DNA of 40,796 bases from an uncultured Bartonella sp. (GTDB lineage: Bacteria; Pseudomonadota; Alphaproteobacteria; Rhizobiales; Rhizobiaceae): contig CAMLLT010000005.1 in NCBI GenBank assembly GCA_946480935.1, positions 1 through 40,796 on the forward strand. Reading direction: 5' to 3'. Below, piece by piece: positions 1 to 8,784 of this stretch. Below the pieces are notes generated by a model. It did no database searches, had not been told where the DNA came from, and saw only the letters and a list, made by a program, of their open reading frames with translations. Made by a program: the position numbers and the translations under genes. Each line of letters starts with the position of its first letter. The stretch's first letter is position 1.

Positions 1-497
1 TCAATCGTTGCCAGTTCGACAAAACCCGCGCGTTCCGTGGTTGCTTTCGCTTCGATGTATTGATTATTAACACGAATAAACAACCTGCCATCGGGAAGCC
101 CGATGCCATGACCGTCAGGTGCTTCATAGAAATTCCAATTCTGCCCGTTCCACTCGGCCAGTTGTCCGGTCTTGTCTTTCCAGTCGCCCTTTGCGTCTGC
201 CGGAATGACATAGGTATCGCCGAATGTATTATTCTCTGCCGCCGGCGGCGTTGTTAATGTTAGAGATTTTGCAGGAATCCACGATTTTCTTGATGTTTGC
301 CGAATTGCCTTTGAAAGTTGGCCTAAATCACTGTTATCAGGAACCATTCCCGCGTCTGTAATTGCCTTCACAATTTCGCGTTGGGGAAACTCGATAGATT
401 CAGCCGGGGGAATAGAACCGGCAACGCCGATTGATGGATTGCCATTAATGTAAGGCGCGTCCGGATTTGCCGCGCCAAAGGGTGCATTATACTTCAT
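1..497 (-). CDS. Tail fibre protein, N-terminal part (runs off the left edge)
   Basis: ATG at 497 overlaps the stop of the gp48-like gene (ATGA). Open to base 1: MKYNAPFGAANPDAPYINGNPSIGVAGSIPPAESIEFPQREIVKAITDAGMVPDNSDLGQLSKAI...ATTERAGFVELATI. The fibre-repeat-like 'TERAGFVELAT' and the position after gp48 fit. Missing from the ORF track because it is open-ended. Confidence 0.8.
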   Translation of the reverse strand, partial: MKYNAPFGAANPDAPYINGNPSIGVAGSIPPAESIEFPQREIVKAITDAGMVPDNSDLGQLSKAIRQTSRKSWIPAKSLTLTTPPAAENNTFGDTYVIPADAKGDWKDKTGQLAEWNGQNWNFYEAPDGHGIGLPDGRLFIRVNNQYIEAKATTERAGFVELATI

Positions 498-1138
498 TCA
501 TTTTTTTCCTGTGTGTAATAATTAGAATAATCAAAAATTATTTCTGTGTGCGCTGGTTTCCACCTGCGCAACAAACACTCCAAGTCACTAGCAAGACCTA
601 TTCTAACATGCGGGTCAACGCCGGTCTGACCACTACCTGCACGAAACCAAGACAAACGCGTCTTGAATAATTTTACAGCCCAAAAAAAACGGATATCAGG
701 CGTGCCTATTTGATAATCAGTATTACCGACATCGCTTATGCCCACTTGAAACGGAGAAAATTCTTGAATATCAATCTCGTACCCAAGTTGCTTTGCAACA
801 TTGATAAAAAATTGTCGTGATTGGTCACCTATCATCGTCATTTTAACAATAAGCGCATTTATCCGGTCTTCGATTGTCAAAGCTTCGGCGGTACATTCAT
901 CCGGAAGGCCAAACGCCCGTTCCCAATCAGCTAAAAGTTCGCGCGTAGTCCGTGGGTCGCTTTCACGAACAAAAAAATCGATAATTCTCTGATCGATTGT
1001 GCCAAATATTTGGCAAAAACCGGCGAGCAATTGCATCAAATGACTGTCGTAATCTCGCGGCCAGGCGGCACCGACCGGCAATAAATCGGCCAGAACATTT
1101 AAATAATCATCGCCGTTGTGGTGGGTCAGTTTAAGCAT
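494..1138 (-). CDS. Mu gp48-like baseplate/tail protein (DUF2313 type)
   Basis: 214 aa; 'LADLLPVGAAWPRD...LLAGFCQIFGTIDQRI...ESDPRTTRELLADWERAFGLPDEC' is typical of gp48/DUF2313; follows gp47. Confidence 0.85.
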   Translation of the reverse strand: MLKLTHHNGDDYLNVLADLLPVGAAWPRDYDSHLMQLLAGFCQIFGTIDQRIIDFFVRESDPRTTRELLADWERAFGLPDECTAEALTIEDRINALIVKMTMIGDQSRQFFINVAKQLGYEIDIQEFSPFQVGISDVGNTDYQIGTPDIRFFWAVKLFKTRLSWFRAGSGQTGVDPHVRIGLASDLECLLRRWKPAHTEIIFDYSNYYTQEKNE

Positions 1139-2231
1139 ATTTTATTTGCCCCAAAACAGCTATCGCACCGTTGTTTGGCATGACAAAATCAGGCGCAACT
1201 AAGTTAAAATGATTAACAGTGTTCACCGCCGCGATCGCTTCGGAAAGCCAAGAATGATAGATGGTTTGCGCCGATTGCCGTACGCCGTTAATGGTTCGGG
1301 CAGGGGCAGCGCGAGAACGTAACATTGTTCTTACGCTTTCTTCAATTGCTCCTCTTGAATCTGCTGATGCCTCAAGTTCCAAAATCGAAAAACTTAACGG
1401 CTCAAAAATAGGCGCAACGACAAATAAATCTTTGACCGAAACGGGTCGAACTGCATCAAGATGTTGTTTTACCGCATCAATATCATCTGCATTTGGCAGC
1501 CCGCCGGTATCAGCTCGCAAATCATCCATTAAAAATCGAACGGTAACAGTGCCTGGCCCCATTTCACCGGCCGAACACCAAGCACGAGTAACACCGGGGA
1601 CTTGGAGCGTCCAAGCAACATAATCATCTGCATCCCCGCCCATCGGGGGGCGACGAATGCGATCAAGCACGCGTTGGCGTAACTGGTCGTCATCTTCTTC
1701 ATCCGCCCCACCGGTGATTGAAATAACTTCAATAATGCCGTTTATGCCTGTGATCGCTTGGTCCAATGACAAACGTGCAGCATTTGTTAAATTGCCGCCG
1801 CTGCCTGCTTTTATGGCAACAACATTGACAGTGGTTTTTGGTTCATCACCGCAAGTAACTTCTTCAGCCGTACGATATTGTTGAATTTCGCCATTCCCAC
1901 CGTTTCCTGACATAAAAGTCCCTGCTGGTATAAACACGCCTTTTTTGCCGGAAATTAAGACTTGCCCGCTTGCATATGTTGCCTGCTTCCAACCACCTAG
2001 CCAAATTTTTGCATGTCGTTGTCGCAACCATTCAGCCGTTGCAGTATCCGGCAGTAATTGTTTCGATAAATTGTCTATATATTGCAATATTAAATGCGCA
2101 GTGCCTGCATTAGCATCTGACAACGCACGAACTGATGAATTCGGTATTAGCGGTGAGCCGCCTGTTTTGCCACTAATGTAATCGCGATTGTTTTCACGAA
2201 GTTGCTTGAGTGTCGGTATTTGCAGAGCCAT
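1131..2231 (-). CDS. Baseplate J-like protein (Mu gp47 type)
   Basis: 366 aa; 'ITGGADEEDDDQLRQRVLDRIRRPPMGGDADDYVAWTLQVPGVTRAW' is the baseplate J signature. Confidence 0.93.
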   Translation of the reverse strand: MALQIPTLKQLRENNRDYISGKTGGSPLIPNSSVRALSDANAGTAHLILQYIDNLSKQLLPDTATAEWLRQRHAKIWLGGWKQATYASGQVLISGKKGVFIPAGTFMSGNGGNGEIQQYRTAEEVTCGDEPKTTVNVVAIKAGSGGNLTNAARLSLDQAITGINGIIEVISITGGADEEDDDQLRQRVLDRIRRPPMGGDADDYVAWTLQVPGVTRAWCSAGEMGPGTVTVRFLMDDLRADTGGLPNADDIDAVKQHLDAVRPVSVKDLFVVAPIFEPLSFSILELEASADSRGAIEESVRTMLRSRAAPARTINGVRQSAQTIYHSWLSEAIAAVNTVNHFNLVAPDFVMPNNGAIAVLGQIKYA

Positions 2232-2721
2232 CTGATATTTCTTTCCAAATTGAGCCGAAAGCCAATTTTAAAATCGCATTATTGTTGCGCCACAAAACGA
2301 CATCAGCGGCAAACGCACTGTTGCTTGTTTGTCTAGCAGTAACATCTATTTTTGTGACAATGCCGGCGGTTATAAAAGGCTGCAAAGCCTCGTGAATATA
2401 CATTTCGATGCGCGCTTTTAATGATCCTTCAGCCGCTCCGGCTTTTGTGATTTTTGCTCGCCTCAAGAGCCAAAGACGTGATCCAATCGGCCAACCGTTC
2501 CATATTTCGGCCGCATCACAATCACCCCACCAGCCCCTCCGGTCAGTATCGTCAAGGCCAGGCAAAATATCATCATCATGCGCTCGTGCATCTGTCGCCA
2601 AAGCAATGATTACGGCTGTTGCCAATTCTTGAGTTTCGTCGATAACACCATTTTTTAGGCTATTAAGATCAAAGCCGCACCCTTCCAAAACAGGAACATT
2701 AACAATACGTAAATCGCTCAT
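2194..2721 (-). CDS. Mu gp46-like baseplate protein
   Basis: 175 aa; 'TAVIIALATDARAHDDDILPGLDDTDRRGWWGD', typical of the GP46 family; position between gp45 and gp47. Confidence 0.88.
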   Translation of the reverse strand: MSDLRIVNVPVLEGCGFDLNSLKNGVIDETQELATAVIIALATDARAHDDDILPGLDDTDRRGWWGDCDAAEIWNGWPIGSRLWLLRRAKITKAGAAEGSLKARIEMYIHEALQPFITAGIVTKIDVTARQTSNSAFAADVVLWRNNNAILKLAFGSIWKEISDGSANTDTQATS

Positions 2722-3236
2722 TTCGGCGTGCCACTTCTATCGTCACCGGACTTGACGTCTTTATGTGTATGATCGTCACCAATATTGGTCCCGTTGTGCG
2801 TTAATTTCGCGCCGTTGATATTCACCTCTGGAGCCTCTAAATTGATGCCGGTTTCTGATTTTACTGAAATAGATTTGGCAGTCTCAATAACGATGCCATT
2901 TCGCGTCAATTTTACGGCTTGGCCGCTGTCGTCGTGGAAAGCTACATCGCCCTCCTCCAAGCCAGTAAGGCGATACCTTCTGTCGGCAATAGCAATAACA
3001 ATGCCATGCGATCGATTGCCGCCAGGAAACAAGACAATAGCTTCTGCCCCTGGCTTTGGAACGCTTGTGAAACCGAATTGATGAAAAAATTCAATGTCGT
3101 TCTTTGTTTCATCACGCAAAAGTTTTAAGTCGACTTGCTGCAACTTGTAATTGTCGTGTGCTTTTGACAGCGTGCCGCGTGCAATCATGTTCAAGCATCG
3201 CCGTGCAATGCTTGCTTCCGATAGTCGTGTCGTCAT
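2718..3236 (-). CDS. Baseplate assembly protein V / Mu gp45-like spike
   Basis: 172 aa; OB-fold region then 'GINLEAPEVNINGAKLTHNGTNIGDDHTHKDV' with the HxH spike motif. Confidence 0.88.
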   Translation of the reverse strand: MTTRLSEASIARRCLNMIARGTLSKAHDNYKLQQVDLKLLRDETKNDIEFFHQFGFTSVPKPGAEAIVLFPGGNRSHGIVIAIADRRYRLTGLEEGDVAFHDDSGQAVKLTRNGIVIETAKSISVKSETGINLEAPEVNINGAKLTHNGTNIGDDHTHKDVKSGDDRSGTPK

Positions 3237-3240
3237 TATA

Positions 3241-4437
3241 TTAAACCTCGGTAAAATTCGTGGTCGGTGCTGCTGCTACCGGTGCAGCACCTGGCAAATC
3301 ATCTTCATTTGCCTTATTCTTCTCACCGTCTGATGCATTTGGTTCTGTTTGCTCATCAGAACCAGAATCAGCATCATCAATCGAAACTAGCCCGTGATTG
3401 TCGAGTGCTTGCGGGCGGACGAGTGTTAAAGTCGTTGTCGTCCCAGTTGAATTGTTTTGCTCAAATACAACTGTTTGAGCTGCCAATTTTACGCCATGCA
3501 GTAACAACATAGGGGAAACGACAGTGTAATTATTACGGATCCAGAACAATTTACCGCTGCTATCCAACCAGCCCTGCACCCGTATCATACAATTCAGACT
3601 TGTGCCGACACGCATCATCGTTTCCGTGTCTGCCCTGTCGGCAAAATCTTTCGCGGTTCCAGGTTCTTCGGCAAAAACGGTTAAGTTGCGAAAACGCGTT
3701 GCGGCCGGATTTTTTGCGGATGCTGAAGGTTCACTTGATTGTTGGCCGTTGACATCGTCATCACCGCGTTGTTGCCCAATAACATCAATTTGCGAATAAA
3801 TTTGATCATCCCTAATTATACAATTCGCTTCAGATATATTTTTACCCTCAATCAAATCGGCAATTGGTTGCGCATTACTATCGCCACCACCTATCAAATA
3901 GTTTCCGTCCGTATCGGCTGAAATCCAAGCGCCCCTTTGCCGCGCCAGACGTTCAAGCAATTCATAAACGGTTTCGCCTGGCGTGACATTGACATCTTTA
4001 AAGACGCGATCAAAACCTGCTGGCGGATTTTGTAAATTCAAGCCAATGCCGTATGGTTTTAAAAGCGTTTTTGCGATTGAAGAAAACGGATAACCAGCCA
4101 TTTGGCTAGTTTTCAGAGGTGCAGAACATTGCGTTGCGTCAAAATTTTTATGACCAACGACTATCAAAATTCCATGGAAATTGGCATTGTATGACACTTG
4201 CCGTTGCAGCACATAACCGTCTATTACTTTTTGTCCGGCTAAGAAGACCTGCGCGGGGTCGCTTGTCCGTATTTTTACATTTTTCCATTTATTTTCATTA
4301 TTGCTTTCAGTAACTGTTAATGTTGCAATAAAATGCGGATCATCTGCATAAATTTCAACGCGAACAGATTCCCAATTACGAAAGCGAGAACCATTAACCA
4401 CCACTTCCGCTATTTGATTTTCTACATTATTTTCCAT
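3241..4437 (-). CDS. Mu gpP-like tail/baseplate hub protein
   Basis: 398 aa; 'VNGSRFRNWESVRVEIYADDPHF...GYVLQRQVSYNANFHGILIVVGHKNFD...ETVYELLERLARQRGAWISADTDGNYLIGG'. Confidence 0.88.
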   Translation of the reverse strand: MENNVENQIAEVVVNGSRFRNWESVRVEIYADDPHFIATLTVTESNNENKWKNVKIRTSDPAQVFLAGQKVIDGYVLQRQVSYNANFHGILIVVGHKNFDATQCSAPLKTSQMAGYPFSSIAKTLLKPYGIGLNLQNPPAGFDRVFKDVNVTPGETVYELLERLARQRGAWISADTDGNYLIGGGDSNAQPIADLIEGKNISEANCIIRDDQIYSQIDVIGQQRGDDDVNGQQSSEPSASAKNPAATRFRNLTVFAEEPGTAKDFADRADTETMMRVGTSLNCMIRVQGWLDSSGKLFWIRNNYTVVSPMLLLHGVKLAAQTVVFEQNNSTGTTTTLTLVRPQALDNHGLVSIDDADSGSDEQTEPNASDGEKNKANEDDLPGAAPVAAAPTTNFTEV

Positions 4438-4443
4438 GAAAAA

Positions 4444-5118
4444 TTACTGGCTCAAAACGGTGAGTTGCCGGGGTAAAAATGCAGGATGCGTCACTAAATT
4501 TTCGGCTGCTATTTCGTCCGCTTTTTCAATTGCCCCATAAAGCTTATAGCTCAAGGCTAAAGTATTCGACGACGCAGGCGTGTTTAAAGAATATAGTCTT
4601 GGAAGTTGTTTTGCGCGAACAATCAAGTCGTGAATAGTTGCTGACCGTAAAAAAGTCATTTTTGTAAAAAGTTCGGTCAACATCAAGTCGGCAGCAATCT
4701 CTTCAACGTAATCGAACGCGTCGTTTGCAAAAATTAGATATTTGTCAACGTCTTTCGTGCTTTTGAATTCTTTACGGGCCAAACACCGGCATTCGTAAAC
4801 TAAAAGTAAGCAATAATAGCCAATAGCTATTTTTGCTGTGTTATTTGAACTTTCTGTTTGTTGCAAAGAAAGTCTGATTGAGCGGAAATTTTCGGCTTCC
4901 ACCCCAGCGTTAAAAGCCAGTTCAATACAACTTTTCATTGCCGCGCCGACATTAGCCATCGCCGCGATAGGCAAATAATCAACCAACTTTTTGGTGTAAC
5001 TAATTTGCTTGATGACATTGGCGCCGGTTTGTCCGCTGATATTACAACCCACAGACAATCGATCTAAAACAATACCTGTCAATGCGGTAATTTCATTGAG
5101 TTCTGCTTTTTTCAACAT
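4444..5118 (-). CDS. Probable C-terminal portion of a split Mu gpN-like (DNA circularization) protein
   Basis: 224 aa, starts 1 nt after the stop of the N-terminal DNA_circ_N-like ORF; positional equivalent of the gpN C-terminus. Confidence 0.6.
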   Translation of the reverse strand: MLKKAELNEITALTGIVLDRLSVGCNISGQTGANVIKQISYTKKLVDYLPIAAMANVGAAMKSCIELAFNAGVEAENFRSIRLSLQQTESSNNTAKIAIGYYCLLLVYECRCLARKEFKSTKDVDKYLIFANDAFDYVEEIAADLMLTELFTKMTFLRSATIHDLIVRAKQLPRLYSLNTPASSNTLALSYKLYGAIEKADEIAAENLVTHPAFLPRQLTVLSQ

Positions 5119-5119
5119 T

Positions 5120-5569
5120 TTAAAAAAGGCCTAAAATTGGCTTGAGAGCGGCGATTGAGGCTGCGTCAATTCCTGATTTGGTGTCAGTCGAAAAAAATGA
5201 AGGCGATTGGCCGGATTCAAAAAACGACATTTCGACTTCTGCCAGGCCGCCGACCTCGCGTCTTTCATTTGTGTTATAGCTTTCACACTGCACCATGCCT
5301 GAAAAACCGGTCGGCAAAGACAAAAATCCGGGCGTTGGTTCGTCAAGTGCTCGTACGAGAGAATTTCGCAATGAAATAAAATCATCGCCTAAAACATATC
5401 CCATAACGGTAAAACGTTTTAACCGTTGCCCCATGTTTTCGACAAAGCCGTTATCGCTTTTCGGAAATTCATGCAAAACAAGCCGTTTTCCGCCGGATTT
5501 GCTGCCAATTTCGACGTGAAAAACCACGCCACGAAAGGATGCCGGCACTAATTCATCACGCCATGACAT
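5120..5569 (-). CDS. Mu gpN-like DNA circularization protein, N-terminal domain
   Basis: 149 aa; 'ELVPASFRGVVFHVEIGSKSGGKRLVLHEFPKSDNGFVENMGQRLKRFTVMGYVLGDDFISLRNSLVRALDEPTPGFLSLP'. Confidence 0.85.
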   Translation of the reverse strand: MSWRDELVPASFRGVVFHVEIGSKSGGKRLVLHEFPKSDNGFVENMGQRLKRFTVMGYVLGDDFISLRNSLVRALDEPTPGFLSLPTGFSGMVQCESYNTNERREVGGLAEVEMSFFESGQSPSFFSTDTKSGIDAASIAALKPILGLF

Positions 5570-5572
5570 TTC

Positions 5573-7852
5573 TTATATCTCCATCGAACTTTCCACCATG
5601 GGGCGTGCTTTCGTAATTTCGACTTTTCGGAAAAGATCCTTCATGTCAGTTTTCGTTTGTGTCCCTTTCGGAAAGCCCATAAGCCGAATATCCAACGAAC
5701 CATTCACATCTCTATTCGCATTTGCGCCATTGAACGAAGCTTGAATAAAATTACCGGCCGTCGGTGTTTTTTTCTTTTCTGGTGCCGCTTGCCTTAATTG
5801 TTCCTCTTGCCCGTCAACCTTCAGTCCGTTCCGGTGCTGCAACCTTTGCCTAATGGCCTGTTCAGCATTGCCAGGCCGTTCGTAATCGCGAACAATGACC
5901 GACATCTTTTTTTCAGGTGATAGCGATTTGTCGTTAATCGCTGCCCAAGTCTTTTTATACTTGTTCTTGATTTCCCACATCATAGCCCGCACTTGTTCGC
6001 GCACAGACATGAAGCGGGGTTCTTTGCCAAACTGTTTTTTAATATCCGCTGATCGGCGGGTGTCCCATTGCACAATGCCCTGTGCCATATGGCTTTTATC
6101 CCAGTGGTAATCACCCGGATTAGCCAAGCTTTCGCCAGAAATGTTACCAACAAGCGTTTTCGCGTCTTCATGCGACAAACCTTCTTCGCGCAAAGCGGCA
6201 TAAGCTTCCTTTTGATTTTTCGCTAATGAGCCACGAGCAATTGTTTTGCCTGAAACATGCGGCACTTCGGCATCATACATGCCACCATTTCTGCCGGGTG
6301 TATACGAAGCCTTCTGGAACCCGCCGCCATGGCCATAACCGGAACCATTACCGCCCAGATTATTGGCTTCATTTGCCGACACTTCAAGCCATTGTTTAAA
6401 AAGCAACAGTGCTTCAAAAACGCCTTGCTTAATAATGCGTTGGGCACTGCTTTCGCCAGTCGTTGCTGCGCTATTTGCACTGCCAACCCCAATGTTTTTT
6501 AATGCAATATTTTGCAGTAATTTTTGTTGTCCAAAAGGATCCGCATCTTCACCAAAACGATATGCAGAACGATGAAGCAAACCATTATTTTGCTCATCCT
6601 CAAATTGGTACGACCGGCGAATACCACCTGTTTCTTTGTCGTAATTATCCGACCATTTGCCGCCGGGTTGCTGCTGCGATTTAATTATGTCAGATGGGTA
6701 TATAACTTTGGAGGGATCATACCAATAGTCGTTTTCATCCTTAAAACGGTAGCGGGATTCTTTTTTTTGTGTGTCTAACTCCCAAGCTCCGCCAGGATGC
6801 TGTTTCTCAATTGCCTCTCGAATTTTATCAGGAACGCTTTCAAGCGATTTAGTATATTGGCTTTTTTCTGGCAGAAGACCGCCGATGAATTTTACAACAT
6901 CTTTTACTGTCTGGTAAAAGTTCTGGATTGCGCTTCCAAGCTCTTTCCAATTGATATCTTTTACAAAATTTATGACTGCTTCAACGGCTTCCTTAAATTT
7001 CCCCTCTAGAAATTCACGGTTCCCGTTGATAAAATCTTTTAATTTACTCGCAAGTTCAGCGATCGTTGGCATTAAGACACTGCCAAGACCTTCTTTTAAA
7101 GCTTGGAAAGATTCTTTGACGCTGCCGACAGCTTTCGTGAGCACTTCGGCATTTTTTATATCGTCCGGCTTAATTTGCCGGATGTCTTGACCAGTGTTGT
7201 TTAACGTTTTGTCCATTGCGGCTTTGCCGCGTAGGCCAAAATTAGCCATTTCCTCGTTGCCGTATAGAATGGCTGATAACCGGCGTTTCGAAACATTGTC
7301 TTTTGTATTAGCAATCGCATCAAGTGCAATCTGATTAGCTTCATCAACCGTTTTTGCTTTTTTTAAACGGGCTAAAAGTTCGGGACCGCCTTTAACGTTA
7401 TTGAGTGCCGGCAAGGAACCGTAACCATAACTTAAATCCCGCAAGTTTTCCGTCAATTTTTTGATTGACGGCGCAATCGTTTCGCTTGAAACACCAAATT
7501 TCCCTGCTGCTTTTGTGAGCAAATTAAGCTTTTGAATAGAAATGCCAGTTTCGTCAGAAACACGTTTCAAACCGACGATTGTCGAACCGAAAGAAAGCGA
7601 GGATGCAGCAATGGCACTTATGCCGGCTGTAACACTAAAAGCACCGATACCAACGCCCGAAAGAGCGGCTTTAACACCGGTTTCCAAGAAAGACGTTAGG
7701 TTGTGGGCACTTTCTTTTATTTTATCGAAGGTCTGGCTTAGATTTTTGACAGAATCCGGCTGCTTGATATTTTTGAAAGATTCCTGAAGCGCACGAAGTT
7801 GACCGGAATATTCGTCAACAACTTTGATAGGTAAGCGGACAACTTCTTCCAT
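5573..7852 (-). CDS. Tail tape measure protein with embedded phage tail lysozyme domain
   Basis: 759 aa; tape-measure N-terminus with a hydrophobic G/A-rich segment, then 'REEGLSHEDAKTLVGNISGESLANPGDYHWDKSHMAQGIVQWDTRRSADIKKQFG', a phage tail lysozyme signature. Confidence 0.88.
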   Translation of the reverse strand: MEEVVRLPIKVVDEYSGQLRALQESFKNIKQPDSVKNLSQTFDKIKESAHNLTSFLETGVKAALSGVGIGAFSVTAGISAIAASSLSFGSTIVGLKRVSDETGISIQKLNLLTKAAGKFGVSSETIAPSIKKLTENLRDLSYGYGSLPALNNVKGGPELLARLKKAKTVDEANQIALDAIANTKDNVSKRRLSAILYGNEEMANFGLRGKAAMDKTLNNTGQDIRQIKPDDIKNAEVLTKAVGSVKESFQALKEGLGSVLMPTIAELASKLKDFINGNREFLEGKFKEAVEAVINFVKDINWKELGSAIQNFYQTVKDVVKFIGGLLPEKSQYTKSLESVPDKIREAIEKQHPGGAWELDTQKKESRYRFKDENDYWYDPSKVIYPSDIIKSQQQPGGKWSDNYDKETGGIRRSYQFEDEQNNGLLHRSAYRFGEDADPFGQQKLLQNIALKNIGVGSANSAATTGESSAQRIIKQGVFEALLLFKQWLEVSANEANNLGGNGSGYGHGGGFQKASYTPGRNGGMYDAEVPHVSGKTIARGSLAKNQKEAYAALREEGLSHEDAKTLVGNISGESLANPGDYHWDKSHMAQGIVQWDTRRSADIKKQFGKEPRFMSVREQVRAMMWEIKNKYKKTWAAINDKSLSPEKKMSVIVRDYERPGNAEQAIRQRLQHRNGLKVDGQEEQLRQAAPEKKKTPTAGNFIQASFNGANANRDVNGSLDIRLMGFPKGTQTKTDMKDLFRKVEITKARPMVESSMEI

Positions 7853-8086
7853 CTATTCATCTTTCGTATTGTTATTGTCCATGTATGCTGTCGTTCGGTT
7901 ATACAATCGGTTCAACACGGCGCGGGGCAGTGATAAAAAATTCATCGGTGTTGTTTTGTAAATAAAAGCAAGCTCAATAGCCGTATCGAGCATTTCATCA
8001 ACTATGCTTTCGCCCGTTAGACGGGCAGAAAAAAAGGGGCTAAAATCCAAAAAATCGCAATGATGTCTTTTGGTGCCATCTGGCAA
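7853..8086 (-). CDS. Tail assembly chaperone downstream ORF, probably expressed as a -1 frameshift extension of 8017..8370
   Basis: Overlaps the upstream ORF in the -1 frame across a T_TTT_TTT heptamer; lies between tube/chaperone and tape measure. Confidence 0.75.
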   Translation of the reverse strand: MPDGTKRHHCDFLDFSPFFSARLTGESIVDEMLDTAIELAFIYKTTPMNFLSLPRAVLNRLYNRTTAYMDNNNTKDE

Positions 8087-8370
8087 ACACTTGACTTTGG
8101 AATTCCGGCCAAATTTGCAATCTGATCGCCGCCAATTTTTGTGTCAAATTCAATTTTATTGTCAGAATCGAAAGAGACAAAAATACCGTGATTGATAATA
8201 TCAGCGCCCGTCGGCTCGCGAAGTTTCAATTCGCTAAGTTCTTCATTGTAGGCAGTAATTTTCTTTGTCAGCGGAAAGCAATAAAGACCATTATCCCACT
8301 TGCCTTTATTGTCTCCGGTCTGGTCTTCTTGTTTCGCATTGTCATCGACTGTTGTTTTGTCGTCAGCCAT
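8017..8370 (-). CDS. Mu gp41-like tail assembly chaperone
   Basis: 117 aa; 'YCFPLTKKITAYNEELSELKLREPTGADIINHG...IANLAGIPKSSVCQMAPKDIIAI' is typical of gp41/Mu E16 tail proteins. Confidence 0.85.
   Translation of the reverse strand: MADDKTTVDDNAKQEDQTGDNKGKWDNGLYCFPLTKKITAYNEELSELKLREPTGADIINHGIFVSFDSDNKIEFDTKIGGDQIANLAGIPKSSVCQMAPKDIIAIFWILAPFFLPV
8029..8035 (-). promoter_or_regulatory. Candidate -1 ribosomal frameshift slippery site (T TTT TTT in the zero frame)
   Basis: Minus strand reads GCC CCT TTT TTT CTG in the gp41 frame and AGC CCC TTT TTT TCT in the downstream ORF frame. Confidence 0.75.
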
Positions 8371-8388
8371 TTTTTTAATTCTCCAAAA

Positions 8389-8757
8389 TTAATTAATTTC
8401 TTGGCAATCCAAGCCTTCGAAACGCACGCGTATTTGACCATCGCGCGTATTTATTTCAAAAGCCGATTTTGTCCAAGCGTTTCGTAACACGTAGGTTTTT
8501 CCGTTTGCCAACTCTGCTTGAACGGTCGCATCTTTAATATCTTGAAGCGTTTCCAACGACACCTCTGGCGTTGTCGACACATCGCCTTCAATGAATGGAA
8601 CGCGGGGCAATTCGCTATAACCGTGGACGTAATCTTGACCGGCAATACCGGTTCTTTCCGTGGGGGACGGCGACACAGTAAAACCGCCCCGAAGCGGATA
8701 TTGCCGACCATCCACTTTTAACCAAGCAATGCCGGCAATCCGATTTGCTGCTGTCAT
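8389..8757 (-). CDS. Tail tube protein (Mu gpM-like)
   Basis: 122 aa; 'RIAGIAWLKVDGRQYPLRGGFTVSPSPTERTGIAGQDYVHGYSELPRVPFIEGDVS'. Confidence 0.92.
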   Translation of the reverse strand: MTAANRIAGIAWLKVDGRQYPLRGGFTVSPSPTERTGIAGQDYVHGYSELPRVPFIEGDVSTTPEVSLETLQDIKDATVQAELANGKTYVLRNAWTKSAFEINTRDGQIRVRFEGLDCQEIN

Positions 8758-8784
8758 TATTTATTTCCTTTTAATAAATACCCT

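Noticed and set aside
1-497. Diversity-generating retroelement targeting the tail fibre
   Set aside because: No reverse transcriptase or template repeat seen in the window; the fibre C-terminus is outside it.
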